Source of the DNA: CAZWIT01 sp964533435
Lineage (GTDB): Bacteria; Patescibacteriota; Patescibacteriia; UBA1558; GWA2-36-10
Length of the DNA: 16,907 nt
Direction of reading: 5' to 3'
Assembly (NCBI GenBank): GCA_964533435.1
Contig: CAZHLU010000014.1
Location: forward strand, 1 to 16,907
Part shown: positions 7,633-14,309 of the stretch, piece by piece
Numbering within the stretch: the first letter of the stretch is position 1
Layout of the letters: every line of letters begins with the position of its first letter
Program-made: the position numbers and the translations under genes
Notes under the pieces: generated by a model
The model's input: only the letters and a program-made list of their open reading frames with translations
Told to the model about the DNA's origin: nothing
Database searches by the model: none

Positions 7633-9564
7633 TTATTTAATATAACCCAAGACCCTAACTACTGACCAATCATAAGGCGTATTAGGAGTACTGGAAAATA
7701 TTTCTTGATATTTCTTAATGCCTATCTTTTCTTTTTCTAAATCCCTTTCAAAACGCACACGGTACATCAAAGTATTCCAAGCCAAATCTTCATTGGCATC
7801 TTTAAAATTTGGCTTATGACCATAAATAGCCTCAAAGGTTTTTAAAGCACGAGCTACCTGGGCTTGTTCTTTGGCTAAATTACGACCCGCTGGCTTTTCA
7901 CCATTAGTTAAACGAGTTAAATCATCCCATTTAATATCAGCATAACCAGTAGTCTCTAAATAATCTCGCAAAACTGCGCGGCGTTCGCCTGAACCTAAAT
8001 TTTTAGTACTATCATCAATACCATAAGAAACAAAGATAGCTGCTAAATCTAAATTATTTTCTGAAATATTTACTCCAAATTCTTTAGCATCTGCTAAGGC
8101 TAATTTCTTTAGTCTAGCTTCTTCTTCTGTATTCCTATTTTCTTTTAAATTAGTCAAAAGTGAATTAACATCAGCTGGATGATAATAAATCACCTCACAA
8201 GAACCTACTTTATCACCATGAGCTACATGAGCATCCAAAGCATCTTTGCTAATTTCTAAAGTATGATTCTTAGTATCATTACCAGTAACATGACAAACTT
8301 TTACTTTGGTATCATTTGTATTTTCGCTTGGCAAATCATCATCATTATCATCGCCTCTATCTGAATATTCAGTCTTAAATTGTAGCGTGCGCTCAGTACC
8401 ATACTGCAAACCAGAGGTGCTTTGATAATATTTACGTACTTGTACGTAATATTTTGTATTAGCGTTGAGGCCAACTAAATTTACTTGAGAAGCAAAGGCA
8501 TTACCAGTCACACTTGGATCATTGGACACCCCATCAGTGAGCCAAGGCAAATTAACTAAATCCCCTGCGTTTTGTGAATAACGATATTGCCCATTACTAC
8601 CCATGCTTGCTTTCCAATAAACTGTAGCTGAAGTTTCTTGCACATTACTAACTTTAGCTTCAACAATATTTAAATCATCTACATAAGAGCTGGTGCTACC
8701 AGAACTATAAACCGTTACCCAGGTAGTAGCACTATTATTATAAACATTTAATTCATCATCTGTATCTTGAGCATTATAAACAAAACTGATATAGCCATTA
8801 CCCAATTTAGTAAATTTACCTTTATAAATATAATTAAAAACTTCACCTGGTTCAATCGGGTCACTGGCTGATACTTGAGGTAAAATGCTTTCAGTAATTG
8901 TAAAATTACCTAAAACTTTATAAACATTGTTAATTATGGCCTGATTAGTAATATTGGTAGTACCAGTGTTACGAGCAAAAATCTTAATTTCACTAGCTTC
9001 ATTCAAAACTAGCCTCTCGGGACTAACAACCATATAATCAATAGCAATATCTGGACCACCAACTGCCTCACCAATGGTATCTGCTATACCCTGATAAGTG
9101 GCCGCACACCAGTGAATATCATTATGATTATAATTTTTAGTAAACTGATAATGACAAACTTGACCATAATTATCATTGTGGTACCAAGTAGACATTAAGC
9201 TAATGTCTGATAAATTTACTTTACCATCAGTATTAAGATCGGCAATCACATTATAAGCTTGGGTATTAACAGCATCCATTACTAAGCCTAGTAAAGAGCT
9301 ACACCAACTATCACTAGCTAAATAATCCGTATTATTAGTGCTAGTGGCTACAAGTTTTTCTGCATAAAAAGGATAGCAGTTTTGATGAGCATCCGTTGCT
9401 AACCAAGTTGTAACCTGACTAACATCGGATAAATTAATAGCTTGATCTCTATTAAGATCAAAAATAGTAGAATAACGTCCGGCATATTGTCTAGCTAAAA
9501 CTGCACTAGCTGACAAAAAAAATGCCAAAATCATTATTACTAATAAATAGATTTTTTTGTTCAT
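7633..9564 (-). CDS. secreted multi-domain surface protein with dockerin-like calcium modules
   Basis: A 643-aa exported protein. Residues 1-24 form a signal peptide ending in VLA. Two tandem modules of about 73 residues follow, at about 34-100 and 107-166. Each has a calcium loop (DLNRDQAINLSD at 36-47; DLNTDGKVNLSD at 109-120), a conserved tryptophan and a cysteine pair (C63/C88, C137/C153). A CARDB-like beta domain is at about 172-286 and a fibronectin type III-like domain at about 296-398. An acidic linker leads to a CH...H...AHxxHGD...C module at 420-456. The helical C-terminus (about 460-643) holds repeated units of the form ...P...DW..(V/L)..(L/I). No sortase motif or C-terminal membrane helix is visible, so attachment is by another route or the protein is released. 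Probably a cell-surface adhesion or structural protein; ligand unknown. Single-gene transcript. Confidence 0.85.
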   Translation of the reverse strand: MNKKIYLLVIMILAFFLSASAVLARQYAGRYSTIFDLNRDQAINLSDVSQVTTWLATDAHQNCYPFYAEKLVATSTNNTDYLASDSWCSSLLGLVMDAVNTQAYNVIADLNTDGKVNLSDISLMSTWYHNDNYGQVCHYQFTKNYNHNDIHWCAATYQGIADTIGEAVGGPDIAIDYMVVSPERLVLNEASEIKIFARNTGTTNITNQAIINNVYKVLGNFTITESILPQVSASDPIEPGEVFNYIYKGKFTKLGNGYISFVYNAQDTDDELNVYNNSATTWVTVYSSGSTSSYVDDLNIVEAKVSNVQETSATVYWKASMGSNGQYRYSQNAGDLVNLPWLTDGVSNDPSVTGNAFASQVNLVGLNANTKYYVQVRKYYQSTSGLQYGTERTLQFKTEYSDRGDDNDDDLPSENTNDTKVKVCHVTGNDTKNHTLEISKDALDAHVAHGDKVGSCEVIYYHPADVNSLLTNLKENRNTEEEARLKKLALADAKEFGVNISENNLDLAAIFVSYGIDDSTKNLGSGERRAVLRDYLETTGYADIKWDDLTRLTNGEKPAGRNLAKEQAQVARALKTFEAIYGHKPNFKDANEDLAWNTLMYRVRFERDLEKEKIGIKKYQEIFSSTPNTPYDWSVVRVLGYIK

Positions 9565-9689
9565 AATTTTTTATTAATATCTTAAAGATAAATTAACAAG
9601 CATTTAAATAGACGTTTTTTAAGCCTAAAAATTACAATAAAATATGGCTAATTTTAGCTAAAAAAATAATATTTCATAAATCTAAGATT

Positions 9690-9698
9690 ATTATAACA
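9690..9698 (-). promoter_or_regulatory. extended -10 promoter for the secreted protein gene
   Basis: On the minus strand TGTTATAAT is a perfect -10 with TGn extension. The -35 position reads GTGTAG, with no useful match, and lies inside the groEL terminator hairpin. The predicted start near 9683 gives a leader of about 119 bases. That leader is AT-rich, with a short GCTA/TAGC inverted repeat near 9646-9660 and no Shine-Dalgarno. Confidence 0.55.
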
Positions 9699-9704
9699 CA
9701 AATA

Positions 9705-9731
9705 AATAAAACCTACACTTCAAAGGTGTAG
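9705..9731 (-). terminator. intrinsic terminator after groEL
   Basis: CTACAC at 9713-9718 pairs with GTGTAG at 9726-9731, extended by TT/AA with a bulge. On the minus strand it is followed by TTTTATTTATT. It ends the groES-groEL transcript 26 bases past the groEL stop and abuts the next promoter. Confidence 0.78.
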
Positions 9732-9757
9732 ATTTTATAAAATTTATAATCAATTCA

Positions 9758-11398
9758 TTACATCATGCCCATGCCTGGCATACCACCCATATTAGGCATA
9801 CCGCCACCGTGACCATGATCGTCTTTACTGGGCAAGTCAGTTACTACTGCTTCAGTTGTTAAAAACATACCGGCAGCACTACTAGCATTTTGCAAAGCAC
9901 TACGAGTTACTTTAGTAGGGTCAATAATACCAGCAGCTACTAAATCCTCATATTTATCTTCTTTGGCATTATAACCATAGTTATCTTTATGTTTCAAAAC
10001 TTCAGCCACAACAACCTTACCATCCTGACCGGCATTTTCAGCAATCTGCTCCAAAGGAGAAGTTAAAGCCCGTTTTAAAATCTCAGCCCCTAATTTTTCT
10101 TCACCTTCTAGTTTAAGATGATCTATAGCGCCCAAGGCTCGCAAATAAGCAACGCCACCACCAACTACAACGCCTTCTTGAACAGCAGCCTTAGTAGCTG
10201 CTAAAGCATCATCAATACGGTCTTTCTTTTCTTTCATTTCAGTTTCAGTAGCAGCACCAACTTTGATAACTGCCACGCCACCGGTAAGTTTTGCTAAACG
10301 CTCTTGTAATTTTTCTCTATCAAAATCAGAATCTGCATTTTTAAGTTCTGCTTCAATTTGTTTGATGCGAGCTTTAATAGCGCTTTCGTCACCCTTGCCA
10401 TCAACAATAGTAGTGTGCTCCTTAGTAGCTACTACTTTGCGAGCAGAGCCCAACATATCAATATTAGCATTACTTAACTTTAAACCAATTTCTTCAGAAA
10501 TAAGTTTAGCACCAGTTAAAGTAGCAATGTCACTTAACATTTCTTTACGTCTGTCACCAAAACCAGGAGCCTTAACTGCCAAAGTATTAAATACACCTCG
10601 GATTTTATTAACCACCAAGGTAGCTAGTGCCTCACCGTCTACATCTTCAGCAATAATTACTAATTCTTTTTTACCAGTTTGGGCAATGCTTTCTAGTAAT
10701 GGCAATAATTCTTGAATAGAGCTGATCTTTTCGTCAGTCACTAAAATCATTGGATCTTCATAAACTGCTTCCATTTTTTCTGGATTAGTCACCATGTAAT
10801 GAGCAATGTAGCCTTTATCAAATTGCATACCTTCGACTAATTCTTTTTCAATACCAAAGCTCTGTGATTCTTCAACGGTGATTACTCCATTTTTACCAAC
10901 TGATTCCATGGCAGCGGCAATGATCTTACCAATCTCTTTGTCATTAGCAGAAATAGAAGCAACTTGTTCAATCTCTGCTTGAGAATCAACATTTTTAGAA
11001 ATCTTTTGCAAATGTTTAGTTACTGCTTCGACCGCCAAATCAATACCTCGTTTTAAAGCCAAGGGGCTAGCGCCAGCTGTTACATTTTTTAGACCTTCGG
11101 CAATAATACTTTGAGCAAGCACTGTAGCTGTGGTTGTACCATCTCCTGCTACCTCAGCTGTTTTGGAAGCAACTTCTTTAACAATCTCTGCCCCAATATT
11201 TTCAAATTTATCTTCTAGCTCAATATCTTTAGCAACTGTGACTCCGTCTTTGGTAATAGTAGGAGTACCATAACCCTTGTCCAAAACAACATTACGTCCC
11301 TTTGGGCCTAAGGTTACTTTGACTGCGTTTGCTAAAACATCTACGCCTTTTTTCATCTTAGCGCGAGCTTCTTCATTAAAAATTATTTGTTTAGCCAT
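9758..11398 (-). CDS. groEL: 60-kDa chaperonin GroEL
   Basis: A 546-aa chaperonin, standard length. The N-terminus has KVTLGPKGRNVVLDKGYG at about 27-44 and AGDGTTTATVLAQ at 85-97, which holds the ATP-hydrolysis aspartate. The equatorial domain closes with GGVAYLRAL and the family-typical NAGQDG region. The C-terminus is the expected flexible Gly/Met tail (GGGMPNMGGMPGMGMM). It assembles with GroES into the ATP-driven folding chamber in the cytosol. It lies 97 bases after groES, an unusually long gap for this pair, most of it filled by the inverted-repeat element at 11427-11494. No separate promoter or Shine-Dalgarno is visible, so it is probably made from the CIRCE-controlled groES promoter. 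Confidence 0.99.
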   Translation of the reverse strand: MAKQIIFNEEARAKMKKGVDVLANAVKVTLGPKGRNVVLDKGYGTPTITKDGVTVAKDIELEDKFENIGAEIVKEVASKTAEVAGDGTTTATVLAQSIIAEGLKNVTAGASPLALKRGIDLAVEAVTKHLQKISKNVDSQAEIEQVASISANDKEIGKIIAAAMESVGKNGVITVEESQSFGIEKELVEGMQFDKGYIAHYMVTNPEKMEAVYEDPMILVTDEKISSIQELLPLLESIAQTGKKELVIIAEDVDGEALATLVVNKIRGVFNTLAVKAPGFGDRRKEMLSDIATLTGAKLISEEIGLKLSNANIDMLGSARKVVATKEHTTIVDGKGDESAIKARIKQIEAELKNADSDFDREKLQERLAKLTGGVAVIKVGAATETEMKEKKDRIDDALAATKAAVQEGVVVGGGVAYLRALGAIDHLKLEGEEKLGAEILKRALTSPLEQIAENAGQDGKVVVAEVLKHKDNYGYNAKEDKYEDLVAAGIIDPTKVTRSALQNASSAAGMFLTTEAVVTDLPSKDDHGHGGGMPNMGGMPGMGMM

Positions 11399-11426
11399 AA
11401 TATTTTTAGTTTAAAATTTAATTAAC

Positions 11427-11494
11427 TGTCATTGCGAGCGAATGAAATGAGCGCGGCAATCTCCTAGGGATGCCACGCTGCGCTCGCGATGACA
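11427..11494. repeat. 68-bp GC-rich inverted-repeat element between groES and groEL
   Basis: The ends are TGTCATTGCGAGCG at 11427-11440 and CGCTCGCGATGACA at 11481-11494, inverted copies matching at 13 of 14 positions. Inner arms (GAGCGC, GGCA, TCC and their complements) extend the fold into one long imperfect hairpin. The element is GC-rich in an AT-rich genome and codes for nothing. The TGTCATTGCGAG type of end is known to me from dispersed palindromic repeats in several unrelated bacterial groups, so a REP/MITE-like origin is likely. It ends one base before the groES stop codon and 28 bases before groEL. Copy number in this genome cannot be seen here. Confidence 0.8.
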
Positions 11495-11495
11495 A

Positions 11496-11771
11496 CTACT
11501 CTACGATTGCGAGCAAATCATCATGATTTAAAATTTTGTATTCAATGCCATCAATCTTTATTTCTGAACCACCATATTCAGAAAAAACAACTTTCTGTCC
11601 TAAAGATAGATTAAGTTTGGCGATTTTTTCGCCAAAACCAATGGCTATAATTTCACCTTGAGAGCGAGCTTCTTTATTTACTGTATCTGGCAAAATAATA
11701 CCGCCCTTGCTCATTTCTTCTTTGGGTAAGGCTTTGACAACTACCCGATCACCTAATGGTCTTAACTGCAT
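11496..11771 (-). CDS. groES: 10-kDa co-chaperonin GroES
   Basis: A 91-aa protein, slightly short but complete. It starts MQLRPLGDRVVVK. The mobile loop that binds GroEL is at about 17-32 (EEMSKGGIILPDTV). The roof region includes VVFSEYGGSEIKIDG near 62-76, and the protein ends with the expected DDLLAIVE. It caps the GroEL ring. The ATG has no Shine-Dalgarno, and the leader from the CIRCE-controlled promoter is about 185 bases, largely made of the inverted-repeat element at 11807-11947. First gene of the groES-groEL operon. Confidence 0.98.
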   Translation of the reverse strand: MQLRPLGDRVVVKALPKEEMSKGGIILPDTVNKEARSQGEIIAIGFGEKIAKLNLSLGQKVVFSEYGGSEIKIDGIEYKILNHDDLLAIVE

Positions 11772-11820
11772 ATGTTTTTTTAATTAACTTATTTAATTGA
11801 TTAATATTTACCCTGTTAAA

Positions 11821-11848
11821 TAATTTTTAAACTTTAGTTTAAAAATTA
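11821..11848. other. perfect 13-base hairpin in the groES leader
   Basis: TAATTTTTAAACT at 11821-11833 and AGTTTAAAAATTA at 11836-11848 are exact inverted copies separated by TT. On the minus strand this hairpin would form in the mRNA about 50-77 bases before the groES ATG. It overlaps the inner end of the downstream 19-base repeat arm, so the hairpin and the long outer stem compete for a few bases. Confidence 0.65.
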
Positions 11849-11858
11849 AATTTAATTA

Positions 11859-11918
11859 TCAAAACTTAATAAAATATACTTTATTACCCACCCTGCTTAA
11901 CATCCGTACTCTGTCCAT
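11859..11918 (-). CDS. possible 19-codon upstream open reading frame in the groES leader
   Basis: ATG at 11918 reads MDRVRMLSRVGNKVYFIKF and stops at TGA, 87 bases upstream of the groES start. Its first half coincides with the only GC-rich patch of the leader. It is basic and lacks a Shine-Dalgarno, like most genes here. It could be a leader peptide coupling translation to leader folding, or a chance frame in a structured or mobile element. Listed because position and base composition are suggestive, not because coding is shown. Confidence 0.25.
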   Translation of the reverse strand: MDRVRMLSRVGNKVYFIKF

Positions 11919-11950
11919 AATTAATTAAATTTATTTAACAGGGTAAATAA

Positions 11951-11977
11951 TTAGCACTCTATATTATAGAGTGCTAA
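11951..11977. promoter_or_regulatory. CIRCE operator (HrcA binding site)
   Basis: TTAGCACTC at 11951-11959, nine bases, then GAGTGCTAA at 11969-11977: an exact match to the CIRCE consensus TTAGCACTC-N9-GAGTGCTAA. By established knowledge HrcA binds it and represses groES-groEL until heat stress. The hrcA gene is not in this window. The -10 box of the promoter lies in the nine-base spacer, so bound HrcA would block RNA polymerase directly. Confidence 0.97.
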
Positions 11978-11992
11978 TGACTATTTTGTCAA
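11963..11992 (-). promoter_or_regulatory. groES-groEL promoter overlapping CIRCE
   Basis: On the minus strand TTGACA (11992-11987) and TATAAT (11968-11963) are both perfect, 18 bases apart. Start is expected near 11956, giving a leader of about 185 bases to the groES ATG. The -35 lies just inside the gap after the ligase gene stop at 12003. Confidence 0.9.
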
Positions 11993-12002
11993 GAGAATAT
12001 AA

Positions 12003-13289
12003 CTATATTTTAGATTTATCTTTAAGCCTAGATAAAACTAAAGCCACCAATAATAAGCCCGTCCACCCTGTCCATAAATAATGATCAAATAAAGCAATGA
12101 CTAAAACAGCAATAATGAGAGCTAAGCTAATATAATCCAATTTATATTTTTTATAAAAATATTTCCAAACAATAAAAAACAAAATCAAAACACCCACTAT
12201 CCCCACTTCTGCTAAAGCTAATAAATAAACATTATGAATAGGTTGAAAATCATAAACCTTAGCACTGGGTGCCTGCAACCAAGCTTGATAAGAATTAATG
12301 CCCAGACCCTGACCTAAAATTATTGCTTTAGGATCTGACCATGAAATTTGTTTAATAGATGCAATACGTTCTTGAGTAGAAATATTTTCAAGCCTACCTT
12401 GACCTAAAATGCGTTGTTGCCAACTATTTGGTAAATACCAATTTGTTATAAATAAAACTAAAAATAAAATAGCAAAATATTTAACTAAAATATTAACAAG
12501 CAAAGCTTGCTTATTTTTCAAAGCTAAAAATAATAATAGCATAATACTCAGTAGCAAAGCTAAAACGGCACTACGAGAAAAACTCAAAGACAAGGCAATA
12601 CTCTGACTAACTATTGCTACCATTAATAGGCCTAAATGCCACCAAGTTTTTTTGATAAATTTTTTAGACCACTGCTCTTTTTCACCTTGCTGATAAATTT
12701 GCCACCAAACCCCTAAACTAAAAATAATAGCTAGCGTCAAAAAACCACCTAAAATATTGGGGTGTGGCAAAGCCCCATAAGCACGTAGCCAACGCTGATC
12801 ACCAAGCTCAATAACCGAAGCGCCCAAGTCATACGCCTGCTTTCCAGCAATGCCTAGCCATTTATTAGAAATTATTTCTTGCTGAAAAAATTGCCAAATT
12901 GCAAAAACTGCTTGCATAAAACCCGCAGTAATAAAAGCTAATTGCGTTGTTTTTTTGTCTTTACTTAATAAATAACTAGCTAAAACAGCTGAAAAAAATA
13001 AAGCTAAATAATAACTACTTACTACTTTAAGAGGCGACCAAAACAATGATAATAAGCAATAAGCAATCAATAAATAAATTGGCTTTTGCTTAGACCAATG
13101 CCGTTCCTGAGGATGTTTAAATAAAAATACTATAGCTGCTAAAATCAAAACTAACCAACTTAAATAAAGACTTAAACGGCCATACTGCCAAATTTGCCCA
13201 GCTAGAGTAAAATCAAAAAAAATCCATCTGGTCTGCCAAGGCAAGCTAAGCACAAAAATAAAAATTAAAAATTTAAAAAATTTATTCAT
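12003..13289 (-). CDS. O-antigen ligase/polymerase-like membrane protein
   Basis: A 428-aa protein made almost entirely of about eleven membrane helices. The family-typical features are SLSFSRSAVLALLLS near 233-247, with the conserved arginine after a Ser/Phe pair, ILGQGLGINSYQAWL near 322-336, and HNVYLLALAEVGIVGVLIL near 352-370 with the conserved histidine. These place it in the Wzy_C / O-antigen ligase family (PF04932), which polymerises or transfers lipid-linked glycans at the outer face of the cytoplasmic membrane. Ligase versus polymerase cannot be told from sequence. In an organism without classical LPS it would act on another surface glycan or glycoprotein. It overlaps the nucleotidyltransferase gene by 8 bases, so the two are translationally coupled. 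No terminator is seen before the groES promoter, so readthrough into groES is possible. Confidence 0.88.
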   Translation of the reverse strand: MNKFFKFLIFIFVLSLPWQTRWIFFDFTLAGQIWQYGRLSLYLSWLVLILAAIVFLFKHPQERHWSKQKPIYLLIAYCLLSLFWSPLKVVSSYYLALFFSAVLASYLLSKDKKTTQLAFITAGFMQAVFAIWQFFQQEIISNKWLGIAGKQAYDLGASVIELGDQRWLRAYGALPHPNILGGFLTLAIIFSLGVWWQIYQQGEKEQWSKKFIKKTWWHLGLLMVAIVSQSIALSLSFSRSAVLALLLSIMLLLFLALKNKQALLVNILVKYFAILFLVLFITNWYLPNSWQQRILGQGRLENISTQERIASIKQISWSDPKAIILGQGLGINSYQAWLQAPSAKVYDFQPIHNVYLLALAEVGIVGVLILFFIVWKYFYKKYKLDYISLALIIAVLVIALFDHYLWTGWTGLLLVALVLSRLKDKSKI

Positions 13290-14232
13290 AATTTTTTAAT
13301 AAATCTCTAATATTTTCTCGCCAACGATTATAAAAAAAATCTCGTCTATCATTAGCATGAAATTTCAACATAAAGTCATTAACAATTATTCTAGTATCAA
13401 TATTAACCATAGATTGCATATTACGATCAATAATCGAAGCCTGAAAACGTCGATATAAAGTACGTAAAAATTTCCCCAAAATAGGCGGATCAAATATAAA
13501 CGCTAAAATACTACTAAAAATTTTAGAAAAACGAGTAGCCTTAACTTCATTTACAAATTGATTAGCATAGCTATTAGGTACATATTTTTGATACCAATGA
13601 TTTGCCGTTAATAATTTTTGATAAAAACCTTCTGGATCATAAATAGGCAACATTTGTTGTAGCCAGTAAGTTAAATAAATATCGTGCTGACCCAATCTAA
13701 TATTATTAATATTCAAATGATCCTCGTCTACAAAAAAACTAAAACAAAAAGTATCCTTTCTTTTATTATCATCAGGCCTTAAGCCAAATAAACGTACCCA
13801 AAAAACTGCCCAAAATCTAGCTACCCAAATTTTACCATGTGTAGTTATTACAAATAAGTCGATATCGCTGTCATGCTTAGCATTGCTATAAGCTAAAGAA
13901 TTACAAACCGCAATCATTTTAATAAAAGGTGCATATCTATAGAGCCTAGCTAGTTTCACGGCTTTAGCTAATTTCCTATCAGCCCAATTATTATTTTGTT
14001 TACGTAACAAATAAGTATGCTCACGTCCTTTGATAGCATAAAAACCCTCAATCCTGACTAAACGTGATTGTAAAAATTCACTATTTTCTAAAGTCTGCTT
14101 TACTTCTAACAAAGTATAGGTCTGTTGTGGACAATATAAATATTTCCAGACTTCGCTAAGTGTTAATGGATAATTAAAAATATCAAAATAAGCAAAAGTT
14201 TTGATAATAGACTTTTCCAAATCAGTTAACAT
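13282..14232 (-). CDS. winged-helix plus nucleotidyltransferase-fold protein
   Basis: A 316-aa protein. Residues 1-70 look like a winged-helix domain (EKSIIKTFAYFDIFNYPLTL then VKQTLEN and a wing ending GFYAIKGR). A polymerase-beta-type nucleotidyltransferase core follows: CNSLAYSNAKHDSDIDLFVIT at 110-130, with D123 and D125 as metal-binding residues. The usual GS before the helix is NS here, although related proteins vary at this point. The remaining C-terminal half is rich in aromatic residues and unassigned; TFCFSFFVDEDHLN at 161-174 may supply the third acidic residue. Substrate is unknown; it may modify a small molecule, sugar or protein. Coupling to the glycan ligase-like gene suggests a role in surface polymer synthesis, by inference. 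Its ATG lies at the predicted transcription start, so the mRNA is probably leaderless. Confidence 0.8.
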   Translation of the reverse strand: MLTDLEKSIIKTFAYFDIFNYPLTLSEVWKYLYCPQQTYTLLEVKQTLENSEFLQSRLVRIEGFYAIKGREHTYLLRKQNNNWADRKLAKAVKLARLYRYAPFIKMIAVCNSLAYSNAKHDSDIDLFVITTHGKIWVARFWAVFWVRLFGLRPDDNKRKDTFCFSFFVDEDHLNINNIRLGQHDIYLTYWLQQMLPIYDPEGFYQKLLTANHWYQKYVPNSYANQFVNEVKATRFSKIFSSILAFIFDPPILGKFLRTLYRRFQASIIDRNMQSMVNIDTRIIVNDFMLKFHANDRRDFFYNRWRENIRDLLKNYE

Positions 14233-14238
14233 AAGCTT

Positions 14239-14267
14239 ATCTTATCGCGAAAAACAATTTCTGACAA
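14239..14267 (-). promoter_or_regulatory. promoter predicting a leaderless mRNA
   Basis: On the minus strand TTGTCA (14267-14262) and TAAGAT (14244-14239) are 17 bases apart, matching consensus at 5 of 6 and 4 of 6 positions. Six bases then separate the -10 from the ATG at 14232, so transcription should begin at or within a base or two of the start codon. Confidence 0.6.
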
Positions 14268-14274
14268 ATAAAAA

Positions 14275-14302
14275 CTCCCACAAAGCATTGAGCTTTTGGG
14301 AG
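14275..14302 (-). terminator. intrinsic terminator after the 88-aa membrane protein gene
   Basis: CTCCCA and AAAGC (14275-14286, one bulged C) pair with GCTTT and TGGGAG (14292-14302) around ATTGA. On the minus strand it is followed by TTTTTATTTG. It lies 8 bases past the stop codon at 14310 and just upstream of the next promoter. Confidence 0.87.
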
Positions 14303-14309
14303 CCAAAAA

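Larger units (their letters stand above)
11805..11949. repeat. TA-flanked inverted-repeat element in the groES leader (MITE-like or structured RNA)
   Basis: TATTTACCCTGTTAAATAA at 11805-11823 and TTATTTAACAGGGTAAATA at 11931-11949 are perfect 19-base inverted copies enclosing 107 bases. The outermost TA on each side could be a target duplication, leaving 17-base terminal inverted repeats and a 141-bp element, the pattern of IS630/Tc1-mariner MITEs. Inside are a 13-base perfect hairpin (11821-11848), a 7-base hairpin (11867-11886) and a GC-richer core (about 11887-11915) that repeats the end motif ACCCTG at 11890-11895. The element lies wholly inside the transcribed groES leader, starting one base from the CIRCE operator. 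Whether it is a mobile remnant, a regulatory RNA or both cannot be settled from one copy. Confidence 0.7.

Noticed and set aside
10263..10715. 150-codon open frame on the plus strand
   Set aside because: It lies entirely antisense to the highly conserved groEL coding region and encodes no recognisable protein; it is a shadow of groEL codon usage.
11805..11949. CRISPR-like array or tRNA in the groES leader
   Set aside because: There is a single inverted pair and no regularly spaced direct repeats, and no cloverleaf or tRNA-conserved loops can be drawn.
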